From Pseudomonas sp. N3-W (GTDB lineage: Bacteria; Pseudomonadota; Gammaproteobacteria; Pseudomonadales; Pseudomonadaceae), in contig NZ_CP103965.1 in the NCBI RefSeq assembly GCF_024970185.1, forward strand, positions 6,405,001 through 6,469,000: DNA of 64,000 nucleotides, written 5' to 3'. Both the position numbers and the translations under genes were made by a program. The notes under the pieces were generated by a model. That model saw only the letters and a program-made list of their open reading frames with translations, did not search any database and was not told the DNA's origin. This document shows positions 28,133 to 37,795 of this stretch, in pieces; position 1 is the stretch's first letter; each line of letters starts with the position of its first letter.

Positions 28133-28165
28133 CAAAAAAATGCCCGGCAAGCCGGGCAAGTTTTT
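28133..28165 (-). terminator. Terminator after amtB
   Basis: TGCCCGGC AA GCCGGGCA (28141-28158) forms an 8-bp stem, followed in the leftward direction by a run of seven T. It is 12 bases past the amtB stop. Confidence 0.85.
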
Positions 28166-28176
28166 GGGTACGCGTC

Positions 28177-29514
28177 TTACAAGTTGTAGCCGCGTTCGTT
28201 GTGTTGTGCCAGATCGAGGCCAACCGCCTCTTCTTCATCGGTCACACGCAGCCCCATGACGGCGTCCAGTACCTTGAGGATGATGAACGTGACGATCGCG
28301 GTGTAGATCACCGTGAAGCCCACGCCTTTGCATTGAATCCAGACTTGCGCGGCAACATCGGTCACGGTGCCGAAGCCACCCAGGGCCGGTGCGGCGAACA
28401 CACCGGTCAGGATCGCGCCGAGAATACCGCCGATACCGTGCACGCCGAAGGCGTCCAGGGAGTCGTCGTAGCCGAGTTTGCGTTTCAGGGTGGTGGCGCA
28501 GAAGAAGCACACCACGCCTGCGGCCAGGCCGATGATCAGCGAGCCCATCGGGCCCACGGTGCCGGCAGCCGGCGTGATTGCCACCAGACCGGCGACCACG
28601 CCCGATGCGATACCCAGTGCACTTGGTTTGCCGTGGGTGATCCACTCGGCGAACATCCAGCCCAGTGCAGCGGCAGCGGTCGCGATCTGGGTGACCAGCA
28701 TCGCCATACCGGCAGTGCCGTTGGCCGCGGCGGCGGAACCGGCGTTGAAGCCGAACCAGCCGACCCACAGCATGGCCGCGCCCATCAAGGTGTAACCGAG
28801 GTTATGCGGTGCCATCGGCGTGGTCGGGAAGCCTTTGCGCTTGCCCAGTACCAGGCAGCAGATCAGGCCCGCCACACCGGCGTTGATGTGCACCACGGTG
28901 CCACCGGCGAAGTCCAGTACGCCCCAGTCACCCAGCAGCGAACCCGGACCGCTCCAGACCATGTGTGCAATCGGCGCATAGACCAGGGTGAACCAGATGC
29001 CCATGAACACCAGCATCGCGGAGAACTTCATCCGCTCGGCGAATGCACCGACGATCAGCGCCGGAGTGATGATGGCGAACGTCATCTGATAGGTAACGAA
29101 TACCGCTTCAGGGAACAGCGCCGTCGGGCCGGTAATGCTGGCCGGGGTGATACCGGCGAGGAAGGCCTTGGCAAAGCTGCCGACGAAGGAGTTGAGGTTG
29201 ACGACGTTGGCTTCCATCCCGGTGGTGTCAAACGCCATGCTGTAGCCATAAAGGAACCACAGGATGGTGACCAGGCCGGTAATGGCGAAGCACTGCATCA
29301 TCACGGAAAGAATGTTTTTGGACCGAACCATGCCGCCGTAGAACAGCGCCAGACCCGGAATCGTCATGAACAGGACGAGGGCAGTAGAGGTCAACATCCA
29401 GGCGGTATCGCCGGAGTTGAGGACTGGAGGCGCCACCGGATCTGCCGCCAAAGCCAGGCCGGGCATTACGATGGACAACAGGGCTCCTAGCCCTGCGAAT
29501 TTACGCAGAGTCAT
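28177..29514 (-). CDS. amtB: Ammonium transporter AmtB
   Basis: A 445-residue inner-membrane channel with an N-terminal signal peptide (about 23 residues, ending ALAAD) and eleven hydrophobic segments. Family text includes ALFYGGMVRSKNILSVMMQ, GGTVVHINAGVAGL with one pore histidine of the twin-His site, and GVHGIGGILGAILTG with the other. The glnK gene ends 35 bases upstream, so GlnK and AmtB are made together; GlnK binds AmtB to block uptake when nitrogen is plentiful. Confidence 0.97.
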   Translation of the reverse strand: MTLRKFAGLGALLSIVMPGLALAADPVAPPVLNSGDTAWMLTSTALVLFMTIPGLALFYGGMVRSKNILSVMMQCFAITGLVTILWFLYGYSMAFDTTGMEANVVNLNSFVGSFAKAFLAGITPASITGPTALFPEAVFVTYQMTFAIITPALIVGAFAERMKFSAMLVFMGIWFTLVYAPIAHMVWSGPGSLLGDWGVLDFAGGTVVHINAGVAGLICCLVLGKRKGFPTTPMAPHNLGYTLMGAAMLWVGWFGFNAGSAAAANGTAGMAMLVTQIATAAAALGWMFAEWITHGKPSALGIASGVVAGLVAITPAAGTVGPMGSLIIGLAAGVVCFFCATTLKRKLGYDDSLDAFGVHGIGGILGAILTGVFAAPALGGFGTVTDVAAQVWIQCKGVGFTVIYTAIVTFIILKVLDAVMGLRVTDEEEAVGLDLAQHNERGYNL

Positions 29515-29549
29515 ATTGTTTTCTCCTGGGGCGTTGGGTTTGTGGCGGC

Positions 29550-30303
<754 letters not shown>

Positions 30304-30564
30304 ATGCTCGCGCCCAAAGACTTCCTCGACGCCCTGAGCGGCACCGCCTCCCGCCTCTTCAGCGGCGAAACCCCACTGCCGAAAAGCGAAATCGAAAGCC
30401 AGTTCAAGGCTTTGTTGCAAAGCGGCTTCAGCAAACTGGATCTGGTGAGCCGGGAAGAGTTCGATAGTCAGATGGTTGTGCTGGCGCGCACACGGGCACG
30501 GCTGGAGAGTCTTGAGACGAAGGTTGCAGAACTGGAAGCGAAGCTGAACCCGCCAGCCGAGTAA
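30304..30564 (+). CDS. ubiK: Ubiquinone biosynthesis accessory factor UbiK
   Basis: An 86-residue protein, formerly YqiC/BMFP. The N-terminal half is amphipathic (LAPKDFLDALSGTASRLFSG) and the C-terminal half is a trimeric coiled coil (SREEFDSQMVVLARTRARLE then VAELEAKLNPPAE). UbiK binds UbiJ and lipids and aids ubiquinone synthesis under oxygen. Standing alone here, in the usual Pseudomonas position after the glnK-amtB pair and before comM. Confidence 0.92.
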   Translation: MLAPKDFLDALSGTASRLFSGETPLPKSEIESQFKALLQSGFSKLDLVSREEFDSQMVVLARTRARLESLETKVAELEAKLNPPAE

Positions 30565-30586
30565 CGCCACCTGACCACGCAATCCC

Positions 30587-30612
30587 CCTGTGGGAGCGAG
30601 CCTGCTCGCGAA
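30587..30612. repeat. Single REP
   Basis: One REP core, CCTGTGGGAGCGAGCCTGC then TCGCGAA, without a partner in inverted orientation. It lies between the ends of ubiK and the converging HigA-like gene. Confidence 0.8.
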
Positions 30613-30617
30613 TAGCG

Positions 30618-30932
30618 TCACCTCGGTCTATCTGCCGTCCCACGTTGGCCAGACCCGGTTTCCAATCGATGGCCATGCTCGCTTTCGGCTTTTCGCAAAT
30701 CGTCGGTCGACTGCAAATTCAGCCAGAACCCGGGTGAAGTTTTCAGGTAAATCGAACGCTTATTTGCCAGCTCAGGACTGACGCTTCCCTTTTGCATCAC
30801 CAGATCACTCAGATCGCACGCCTGCTCATTCAACGAACGAGCCAACACCGCAATGGTGATACCTGGCGGCTCAAGAAATTCCTCTTTGTGGATTTCAGCA
30901 GGATGAACCGGTCGCATTTTACTTTTGCTCAT
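30618..30932 (-). CDS. HigA-like antitoxin, apparently orphan and diverged
   Basis: A 104-residue protein. The start MRPVHPAEIHKEEFLEPPGI and the later TSPGFWLNLQSTDDLRKAE are clear matches to the HigA/VapI helix-turn-helix antitoxins. However, the helix-turn-helix between them is diverged: the usual INDIVRGRRGIT-type text is replaced by LSDLVMQKGSVSPELANKRS, and the RLARYFG helix is not recognisable. No HigB toxin ORF is found: only 173 bases separate it from the divergent comM. A GGGGAAG precedes the ATG at 30932. It could be a remnant of a toxin-antitoxin pair or a domesticated regulator. Confidence 0.65.
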   Translation of the reverse strand: MSKSKMRPVHPAEIHKEEFLEPPGITIAVLARSLNEQACDLSDLVMQKGSVSPELANKRSIYLKTSPGFWLNLQSTDDLRKAESEHGHRLETGSGQRGTADRPR

Positions 30933-31105
30933 TCTTCCCCTGTTCTCTGCGAACATTTTGCATCGCAGGCTAAGGCTCCATACGACGGGCCGCAAACCAG
31001 TCATTGATACTTCTTGTAAACCTCTACTCAGGCGCCGTCCCGCTGCTCGACTACCGTGAAAATACCCGCAGGAAGCGGTCCCGTTGTCAGCTCAAGGAAC
31101 GACCC

Positions 31106-32599
31106 ATGTCCCTCTCCATCGTCCACAGCCGCGCACAAGTCGGCGTCGATGCCCCTGCCGTCACCGTAGAAGTTCATCTGGCCAACGGCTTGCCATCGCT
31201 GACGATGGTCGGCCTGCCCGAAGCGGCCGTGAAGGAAAGCAAAGATCGGGTGCGTAGCGCGATCATCAACTCCGGCCTGCAGTTTCCGGCGCGGCGTATC
31301 ACGTTGAATCTTGCTCCGGCGGATTTGCCGAAGGACGGCGGTCGTTTCGATCTGGCGATTGCCCTGGGGATTCTCTCCGCCAGCGTGCAGGTGCCGACAC
31401 TGACGCTGGATGATGTGGAGTGCCTGGGGGAGTTAGCGTTGTCGGGCGAGGTGCGGGCGGTTCGCGGGGTGTTGCCGGCGGCGCTGGCAGCACGCAAGGC
31501 CGGGCGGGCGCTGCTGGTGCCGCGGGCCAATGCCGAGGAGGCCTGTCTCGCCTCGGGGCTAAAGGTGTTTGCGGTGGATCACCTGCTGCAAGCGGTGGCG
31601 CATTTCAACGGCCATACGCCCGTGGAGCCCTATGTTTCCAATGGTTTGCTGCACGCCAGTAAACCTTACCCCGACTTGAATGAGGTGCAGGGCCAACTCG
31701 CGGCCAAGCGGGCGTTGCTGATCGCGGCGGCGGGTGCTCATAACTTGTTGTTCAGCGGGCCACCTGGAACCGGGAAAACGTTGCTGGCCAGCCGTTTGCC
31801 CGGGCTGTTGCCGCCCTTGGCCGAGAACGAAGCGCTGGAGGTTGCGGCGATTCAATCGGTGGCCAGTTGTGTGCCGTTGAGCCATTGGCCGCAACGCCCT
31901 TTCCGTCAACCGCACCACTCCGCCTCAGGGCCGGCGCTGGTCGGTGGCGGCTCGAAACCACAACCCGGCGAGATCACCCTCGCCCACCATGGCGTGCTGT
32001 TTCTGGACGAACTGCCGGAGTTTGATCGCAAGGTGCTGGAGGTCTTGAGGGAGCCGCTGGAATCCGGGCACATCGTGATTTCCCGTGCACGGGACCGGGT
32101 TCGTTTCCCGGCACGCTTCCAGCTGGTTGCCGCGATGAATCCCTGCCCCTGTGGATATCTTGGCGAGCCCAGCGGCAAATGCAGTTGCACGCCGGACATG
32201 GTGCAGCGTTATCGCAACAAACTGTCGGGGCCGCTGCTGGATCGCATCGATCTGCACCTCACCGTTGCCCGGGAAGCCACAGCGTTGAACCCGGCCCCCA
32301 AACCCGGTGACGACACTGTCACTGCCGCGTTGCTGGTCGCCAATGCCAGGGAGCGCCAGCAAAAACGTCAGGGTTGTGCCAATGCTTTCCTTGATCTGCC
32401 GGGCCTGCGCACTCACTGCACGTTATCCACAGTCGATGAAAAATGGCTGGAATCGGCCTGTGAACGCCTGACGTTATCGTTACGTGCCGCCCATCGACTG
32501 CTCAAGGTAGCCCGCACCTTGGCGGACCTTGAGCAAGTCGACGGCATCACTCGCGAGCATCTGGCCGAAGCGCTGCAGTACCGCCCGACAGCGAGCTGA
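31106..32599 (+). CDS. comM: YifB-family AAA+ ATPase ComM
   Basis: A 497-residue protein of the Mg-chelatase-like family. An N-terminal Lon-like domain (SLSIVHSRAQVGVDAPAVTV then GLPEAAVKESKDRVRSAI) precedes the AAA+ module with Walker A SGPPGTGKTLLA near residue 217, Walker B LFLDELPEFDRKVLEVLREP and a Cys-rich CPCGYLG...GKCSC insertion. ComM is a hexameric helicase that helps branch migration in natural transformation. The start giving MSLSIVHS is chosen. It ends 6 bases from the stop of the next, converging gene. Confidence 0.94.
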   Translation: MSLSIVHSRAQVGVDAPAVTVEVHLANGLPSLTMVGLPEAAVKESKDRVRSAIINSGLQFPARRITLNLAPADLPKDGGRFDLAIALGILSASVQVPTLTLDDVECLGELALSGEVRAVRGVLPAALAARKAGRALLVPRANAEEACLASGLKVFAVDHLLQAVAHFNGHTPVEPYVSNGLLHASKPYPDLNEVQGQLAAKRALLIAAAGAHNLLFSGPPGTGKTLLASRLPGLLPPLAENEALEVAAIQSVASCVPLSHWPQRPFRQPHHSASGPALVGGGSKPQPGEITLAHHGVLFLDELPEFDRKVLEVLREPLESGHIVISRARDRVRFPARFQLVAAMNPCPCGYLGEPSGKCSCTPDMVQRYRNKLSGPLLDRIDLHLTVAREATALNPAPKPGDDTVTAALLVANARERQQKRQGCANAFLDLPGLRTHCTLSTVDEKWLESACERLTLSLRAAHRLLKVARTLADLEQVDGITREHLAEALQYRPTAS

Positions 32600-32605
32600 C
32601 ATAGC

Positions 32606-33820
32606 TCACTCCTTACTCAAATCCACCAACGGCGTCTGCCGAACCTCAGTCTCGCGCCCAGCCTGAATGTCACCAACGCGTTTCAGCGCGTTATCCACAG
32701 CCCCCTTATCCGCCAACAAGCTGTAGTTGATCTGGAACTGCTTCTGCTCTTTCGGGCCAATGGTTGGCACCAGGCCCAGTGGTCTTTGATACCGACGGTT
32801 GTAGGAAAAACTCGTGCCCGGCTCCAATCCGGTCACATAACCCTGCCCTTGGGTATCGGTGTTTTTCCACAGCGAGAACACTGGCAACTGTTGGGTATTG
32901 AAGCCGACAGAGACGCCGAGACTGGCGGCCTTGTTGTGCAACACGGCGAGCGTGTCGCCCTTGGCATCGGCGTAGGGCACGACGTTGTAAACCGTCTCGT
33001 CGTAATCCTTGGTCGGGGCGCGATAGGTTTGCCAGTCCGGCAAATCGCCTTTGGCCTTGTCGTTGAAGGGCGACACCTGTTTAACCGGTACGGCAAAACG
33101 GGCGCCCTGCTCCAGGAACGGAGTGCTGAAGTTGCTGTGGTACAGCGCCTGGTACTCCTTCGGATAGTCACCGTTGTTGGTCAACGTGTCGTTGAGGGCG
33201 AAAGCTGCGCTGCCGGGTTGGGTGACCAGTTCGGTGGCGACCGAGAAGTCGACTTTCTTGAATGCCTGCTCCTTGAGTTCGCCGCGCAGGCTGATGGTAT
33301 ACGGCGGCTTTTCGTCGATGTGCAGGCTGACTTTGCTGGCCGGGATGTTGGCGGCACGACCATGCAGGGTCAGCAGCTCGCCATTGTCCATGCCTGGGTG
33401 GCCGACCCATTCGTAGCCGCAGCGTGCGACCATTTCGTTGAAGCCTTCCAGCCAGCCCAATCCACCACGGCCATTGAGTTCGATGAAGGACGGATTGACC
33501 ACATCCTTGACCGGCGAATCCCAACCCATGCGCACATCGCCGACCGAGGCACGCAGGACGTTCATCCCGCGTGTCGGCACCACTGAGAGCTTCATCGTGC
33601 CGTTATCGATGTCGACAATGCTGACGCCCTCCTGTCGGCCACCGTGCAAGGTGCGCAGCGTCACGGAGAACGGTTTGTCGGTTTTTACGCCGAGCTGTTG
33701 ACTGGTGATCTGCCAGTTCTGGGCGGCCTTGTCGGTGTCGAGCAGGACGTAGTCCCAGGCCATGGCGTGTGAGGCAGCGGACAACGCGCTGAGTGCAACA
33801 ACGAGTTTGAGCGGAGTCAT
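32606..33820 (-). CDS. Exported aldose-1-epimerase-like protein (DUF4432)
   Basis: A 404-residue protein with a signal peptide of about 21 residues (LKLVVALSALSAASHAMA, cleaved before WDYV). The rest is a galactose-mutarotase-like beta fold: IDNGTMKLSVVPTRGMNVLR, then NGELLTLHGRAANIPASK and YQALYHSNFSTPFLEQGARF. The histidines in LLTLHGR and YHSNFSTP are in positions used for catalysis or sugar binding in DUF4432 and aldose epimerase proteins. Substrate unknown; location in the periplasm is unusual because most DUF4432 proteins are cytoplasmic. Confidence 0.85.
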   Translation of the reverse strand: MTPLKLVVALSALSAASHAMAWDYVLLDTDKAAQNWQITSQQLGVKTDKPFSVTLRTLHGGRQEGVSIVDIDNGTMKLSVVPTRGMNVLRASVGDVRMGWDSPVKDVVNPSFIELNGRGGLGWLEGFNEMVARCGYEWVGHPGMDNGELLTLHGRAANIPASKVSLHIDEKPPYTISLRGELKEQAFKKVDFSVATELVTQPGSAAFALNDTLTNNGDYPKEYQALYHSNFSTPFLEQGARFAVPVKQVSPFNDKAKGDLPDWQTYRAPTKDYDETVYNVVPYADAKGDTLAVLHNKAASLGVSVGFNTQQLPVFSLWKNTDTQGQGYVTGLEPGTSFSYNRRYQRPLGLVPTIGPKEQKQFQINYSLLADKGAVDNALKRVGDIQAGRETEVRQTPLVDLSKE

Positions 33821-33909
33821 GGTGGAAGCCTTTCTTGGAGTTATGCCATTTTTATAGACTTGAAGAATCGTTTCAGCAAGTCAAAAAACAGCACATCTAC
33901 TGCAAACGC

Positions 33910-34494
33910 TCAATCCACGACTTCAATATCCAGCAACAGCCCCACCACTTCCATCACCTCATCCAATGCCGCCGCCGCGGCTTCAAGGGATGGCTGCAAC
34001 AACAGATCATCGGCATAGCCCATGGTCTGGGCGAAGATCTGCCGTGCGGCGCGTTCGGGGGAAGCACAACGGCATACGCCCGCCGCCACCCCCTGCTCGA
34101 TGATCCCGGCCAGCATTGCCTGCCATTGGGCGTTAACGATCAGGTAAGCCGCCGCCAGGTCGGCGTCATGCATCGCCTCGTCCCAGGCGTCGAGCCACAG
34201 CGCCCACCCGGCATCAGCCGAAGACGGCAGGCAGTCCGTGAGAAAAGCCTGCAATGCTTCCAGTGGCGGCAAATCCGCCAGCGGTGCGCGGACTTCTTCA
34301 AGCTGTTCATTGGCAAATCGCACAAACGCTTCCCGGCGCAGTTCTTTCCAGTCGGTGAAGTAGTGATAGACGTGGCTGCGCGACAGCCCGGCGTGTTCCG
34401 CCAGATCCCGGGTGGAGACGTCGGCGAACCCCTTGCTGCGGAACAGCTCCAGGGCGGCGGCGATGATCTGGTCTTTGCGGTCGATGCGCGACAT
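33910..34494 (-). CDS. TetR-family repressor
   Basis: A 194-residue regulator. The helix-turn-helix is at residues 6-50 (SRIDRKDQIIAAALELFRSK then GFADVSTRDLAEHAGLSRSH and VYHYF). The ligand domain (55-190) contains a TetR_C-like helix bundle with DCLPSSADAGWALWLDAWDE. It is divergent from the adjacent orphan ABC membrane gene, and a perfect double-palindrome operator lies between them, so it almost certainly regulates that gene and itself. The start MSRIDRKD is preferred over an upstream in-frame start that would run through the operator. Confidence 0.9.
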   Translation of the reverse strand: MSRIDRKDQIIAAALELFRSKGFADVSTRDLAEHAGLSRSHVYHYFTDWKELRREAFVRFANEQLEEVRAPLADLPPLEALQAFLTDCLPSSADAGWALWLDAWDEAMHDADLAAAYLIVNAQWQAMLAGIIEQGVAAGVCRCASPERAARQIFAQTMGYADDLLLQPSLEAAAAALDEVMEVVGLLLDIEVVD

Positions 34495-34540
34495 TTGGAA
34501 ATAACCTCGTGGCGTCGTACAGATGGACGGCGCTTGCTTC

Positions 34541-34578
34541 TTGAGCGACTGCTCAAGGATACTTGAGCAGTCGCTCAA
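34541..34578. promoter_or_regulatory. Double-palindrome TetR operator
   Basis: Two 17-base arms (34541-34557 and 34562-34578) are exact inverted repeats around GATA. Each arm is itself a palindrome, TTGAGCnnnnGCTCAA. The site lies 47 bases before the TetR gene and 32 before the ABC gene, so it can control both. Confidence 0.85.
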
Positions 34579-34609
34579 TAGTAGCGTTTATCTTTCATTT
34601 GGTGCACCC

Positions 34610-35533
34610 ATGACAGCCGTCACCCCACAAATTCTTGTCGAGCAAAGCCAAAAGATCGGCCAGCAATCCGCCAGCCAGACGCTCAAGGCCATTGCCAAAG
34701 CTTACCCCGGCAAGCTGTTTTTCACGCTGTCGCTGGTCGCGCTGGAGAATGCGTTGCTGCTGGCCTACCCGCTGTTCGCAGGCTTCGCCGTGGACTCGAT
34801 CATGCGTGGCGATGCCAGCAGCGCGCTGTTTTACGCCTTGGTTGTGCTGGCGTTCTGGGTGGTGGGTGCGGCACGCCGGGCAGTCGACACCCGGACGTTC
34901 ACGCGGATCTATGCCGATCTTGCGGTGCCGGTGATCCTCAACCAGCGCCTGCAAAATCAGAGCACTTCCACCTCGGCGGCACGAGTGGTGCTGGCCCGGG
35001 AGTTTGTGGATTTTTTCGAGAAGCATGTGCCGACCATTGCCACGGCCCTGGTGTCGATTGTCGGTGCGGCGGTGATGTTGCTGGTGATCGAGCCGTGGAT
35101 CGGCCTGGCCTGCCTGGCGGCGCTACTGCTGTGTATGACTCTGTTGCCGCGTTTTGCTCGGCGCAACCAGCAGTTGCATGAGCGCTTGAATGACCGGCTG
35201 GAGAAAGAAATCGGCCTGGTGGAAAAGGTCGGACCTGACACTTTGCAACGCCACTATCGGGTGCTGTCGCGACTGCGCATCGGGTTGTCGGACCGTGAAG
35301 CGGCGGCCTTTCTGTTTATCGGCTCGGTCGCGGCGGTGTTGTTCGTGATTGCGATCAGTCAGTTGGCACTGTCGCCAGCGGTGAAGGCCGGGCATGTGTA
35401 TGCGGTGATGACGTATTTGTGGACGTTTGTCAGCAGCCTGGATGAGGCGCCGTCGATGGTGGATCAGTTGGCGCGGCTCAGGGATATCGGGAAGCGGGTT
35501 GATCCGGGGCTTGGGGACACGTCTGAAAATTGA
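34610..35533 (+). CDS. ABC transporter six-TM membrane domain, no ATPase
   Basis: A 307-residue membrane protein with five to six hydrophobic segments of the ABC exporter type-1 layout: KLFFTLSLVALENALLLAYP, then ALFYALVVLAFWVVGAARRA, ALVSIVGAAVMLLVIEPWIG and ACLAALLLCMTLLPRFARRN, FLFIGSVAAVLFVIAISQLA. The ATP-binding domain normally fused to such a half is absent: there is a stop soon after the last helices and no separate ATPase gene nearby. The gene is intact, with the TetR operator 32 bases upstream. Function unknown; it may need a partner ATPase elsewhere. Confidence 0.8.
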   Translation: MTAVTPQILVEQSQKIGQQSASQTLKAIAKAYPGKLFFTLSLVALENALLLAYPLFAGFAVDSIMRGDASSALFYALVVLAFWVVGAARRAVDTRTFTRIYADLAVPVILNQRLQNQSTSTSAARVVLAREFVDFFEKHVPTIATALVSIVGAAVMLLVIEPWIGLACLAALLLCMTLLPRFARRNQQLHERLNDRLEKEIGLVEKVGPDTLQRHYRVLSRLRIGLSDREAAAFLFIGSVAAVLFVIAISQLALSPAVKAGHVYAVMTYLWTFVSSLDEAPSMVDQLARLRDIGKRVDPGLGDTSEN

Positions 35534-35540
35534 GGTGCTG

Positions 35541-35620
35541 CCTTCGCGAGCAGGCTTGCTCCCACATGAGATCCTGGGTGAATCCGAGATCAAATGTGGG
35601 AGCGAGCCTGCTCGCGAAGC
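35541..35620. repeat. REPIN
   Basis: Two inverted REP cores (35541-35565 and 35595-35620) around a short interior of about 29 bases, between the ends of the ABC gene and the chemoreceptor gene. Confidence 0.85.
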
Positions 35621-35635
35621 TATTTCAGCGGCACC

Positions 35636-37612
35636 TCAACGAAACCGGTCAACCTCTTGCCGCAATTCCGCCGCCAGCGATTCCAGCTCCTTGGCGGTAA
35701 TGGCCAGGTTGGACACCACTTCACGCTGCTCGCTGTTGGCCAACGCAATACTCTGCAAATTGCTGCTCAGCAAAGTCGCCGTGCTGCTCTGTTCCTGAGT
35801 GGCCGTGGTGATCGCCGCAAACTGCTGACCCGCCGAACGGCTTTGCTCGTCAATCCGCGCCAGCGCCGAGGCCACGTTGGCATTACGCGACAGGCCTTCC
35901 TGCATCAGCACATTGCCTTGCTCCATGGTGCTGATGGCGTTGCCGGTTTCCTGCTGGATGCTCTGGATCATCCCGGAAATTTCGTCGGTCGCCTGACGCG
36001 TGCGCGAAGCCAGGTTGCGCACCTCATCCGCCACCACTGCAAAACCACGGCCCTGCTCACCGGCACGGGCCGCTTCGATGGCGGCGTTCAGCGCCAGCAG
36101 GTTGGTCTGTTCGGCAATCGCAGTGATCACGCCGACGATGCCGCCGATTTCCTGGGAGCGCTGCCCCAGAGTGTTGATGACCGTCGCGGTGCTGTTCAAG
36201 GCGCCGGCAATCTGCTGCAGGGACGAGGACGCTTCGTCCATCGATGTACGACCGATCTGAGTTTGCTGTGCGTTTTCCTGGGCCAGACGCTGAGTGCTGC
36301 CCATGTTGTCGGCGATGTCCAGCGACGTGGCGCTGAACTCTTCTACAGCACCGGCCATGCTGGTGATTTCGCCGGACTGCTGCTCCATCCCCTCGTAGGC
36401 GCCGCCGGAAAGACCCGACAAGGCCTGAGCACGGCTGTTGACCTCTTCCGAAGCCTTGCGAATGTGCTCGACCATGGTCGACAGCGCTTGGCTCATCTGG
36501 TTGAAGGCGCGGGCCAATTGACCGATTTCATCATTGCTCGACACGTTCAGACGCACGCTCAAATCACCAGCGCCCAAGGCTTCGGCCTGACGTACCAGAT
36601 CAGCCAACGGCGCCAGTTTGCTGCGCAACAACCAGACTGCCGAGCCCACCGCGATCAACATCGCCAGCAGGCTGCCGATGGCCAATTGAATGCCGACACT
36701 CCAGGTTACAGCGCTGATTTCATCCTGCGGCATGCTCGCCACCACGGACCATGGCCCACCGTCGAATGGCACGGCGACGCTGTAGAAGTCTTCCGATTTG
36801 TCGGTCCAGAAAGCCCCCTTGCCCGGCGTTTTCGCCAGACTGGAGATGGCCGTCACTGCCTGGTCTTGAGCTTCGACACCGGCAATCGGCACCAACCATT
36901 TATTCTGCTCGTCAAGCAACGCCAGGGAGCCGGTCTGGCCGATGCGGAAACGCTTGAGATTGGCGAACTGCGCATTCTGCGCGTCGGTGTAATCAAATCC
37001 TACGAACAGCACGGCAATCACCTTACCGCTGGCGTCGCGAACCGGGGTGTATTGGGTCATGTAGGAGCGATCGAAGAGCAACGCGCGACCGACATACCCC
37101 TGGCCCGACATCAGGCGTGCATAGGCCGGGTGTGCGTGATCGAGCATGGTGCCGATGGCCCGGTTGCCGTCCTGTTTGCTCAACGATGTACTGACGCGGA
37201 TGAAGTCCTCGCCACTGCGCACGAACAGCGTCGCAACCCCGGCGGTCATTTGCTTGAACTCATCCACTTCCTTGAAGTTGTTGTTCAACACTTCGCTGCC
37301 CAGGTGCAGGCCTGGCGTTTGCACACCCGCCACGCTCACTGGCTCGTCCGGGTGCACGCTGAGGCCGGCGCTGAAGCGTTTTTCAAACAGCCCGCTCAGG
37401 CGCTGGGTACTTTCGCGCAGGGTGCCGTGGAAAGTGCTCAGCTGGTCGGCCAGCAGACGGGCCTCACTGGCCAGGTGCTCTTCGCGGGTGGCGAGGTTGG
37501 CGGTGTCCAGCGAGCGCAAGGCGAACACGGTACTGCCGCTGATGACAATCGCCAGAATCACGGCAAGTGCGAGACCAAGCTGTGAGGCGATCCGGGCACG
37601 GGGTTGAGACAT
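35636..37612 (-). CDS. Methyl-accepting chemotaxis protein with Cache sensor
   Basis: A 658-residue chemoreceptor. A first transmembrane helix (about 10-32, [20 protein letters not shown]) is followed by a large periplasmic Cache_3-Cache_2-type sensor (40-325, with [20 protein letters not shown] and [14 protein letters not shown]), a second helix (about 333-355), a HAMP domain ([20 protein letters not shown]) and the signalling hairpin with [20 protein letters not shown] and [18 protein letters not shown]. No C-terminal methylesterase-tether pentapeptide is visible. GGAG precedes the ATG at 37612. Ligand cannot be told; Cache_3-Cache_2 sensors often bind organic acids or polyamines. Confidence 0.93.
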   Translation of the reverse strand: MSQPRARIASQLGLALAVILAIVISGSTVFALRSLDTANLATREEHLASEARLLADQLSTFHGTLRESTQRLSGLFEKRFSAGLSVHPDEPVSVAGVQTPGLHLGSEVLNNNFKEVDEFKQMTAGVATLFVRSGEDFIRVSTSLSKQDGNRAIGTMLDHAHPAYARLMSGQGYVGRALLFDRSYMTQYTPVRDASGKVIAVLFVGFDYTDAQNAQFANLKRFRIGQTGSLALLDEQNKWLVPIAGVEAQDQAVTAISSLAKTPGKGAFWTDKSEDFYSVAVPFDGGPWSVVASMPQDEISAVTWSVGIQLAIGSLLAMLIAVGSAVWLLRSKLAPLADLVRQAEALGAGDLSVRLNVSSNDEIGQLARAFNQMSQALSTMVEHIRKASEEVNSRAQALSGLSGGAYEGMEQQSGEITSMAGAVEEFSATSLDIADNMGSTQRLAQENAQQTQIGRTSMDEASSSLQQIAGALNSTATVINTLGQRSQEIGGIVGVITAIAEQTNLLALNAAIEAARAGEQGRGFAVVADEVRNLASRTRQATDEISGMIQSIQQETGNAISTMEQGNVLMQEGLSRNANVASALARIDEQSRSAGQQFAAITTATQEQSSTATLLSSNLQSIALANSEQREVVSNLAITAKELESLAAELRQEVDRFR

Positions 37613-37795
37613 GACAGCTCCTGGCCCAGCAATCGAATCCTCCCTGATCGACTGCTCGGCAAAAAATCCAATAAATGGGGGGTGACGCGGAACCGGCACG
37701 AAGGTCCCACTTGCAGATTTTCGGCGGCAACGCTGAATACTTGAGTAATTAGCGGGGTTATCGCTCAGCAGCCTCGGCATGACCGCCTCACCGAT

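Noticed and set aside
35594-37585. A 663-codon open frame antisense to the chemoreceptor gene
   Set aside because: Same cause; it starts within a REPIN and has no family text.
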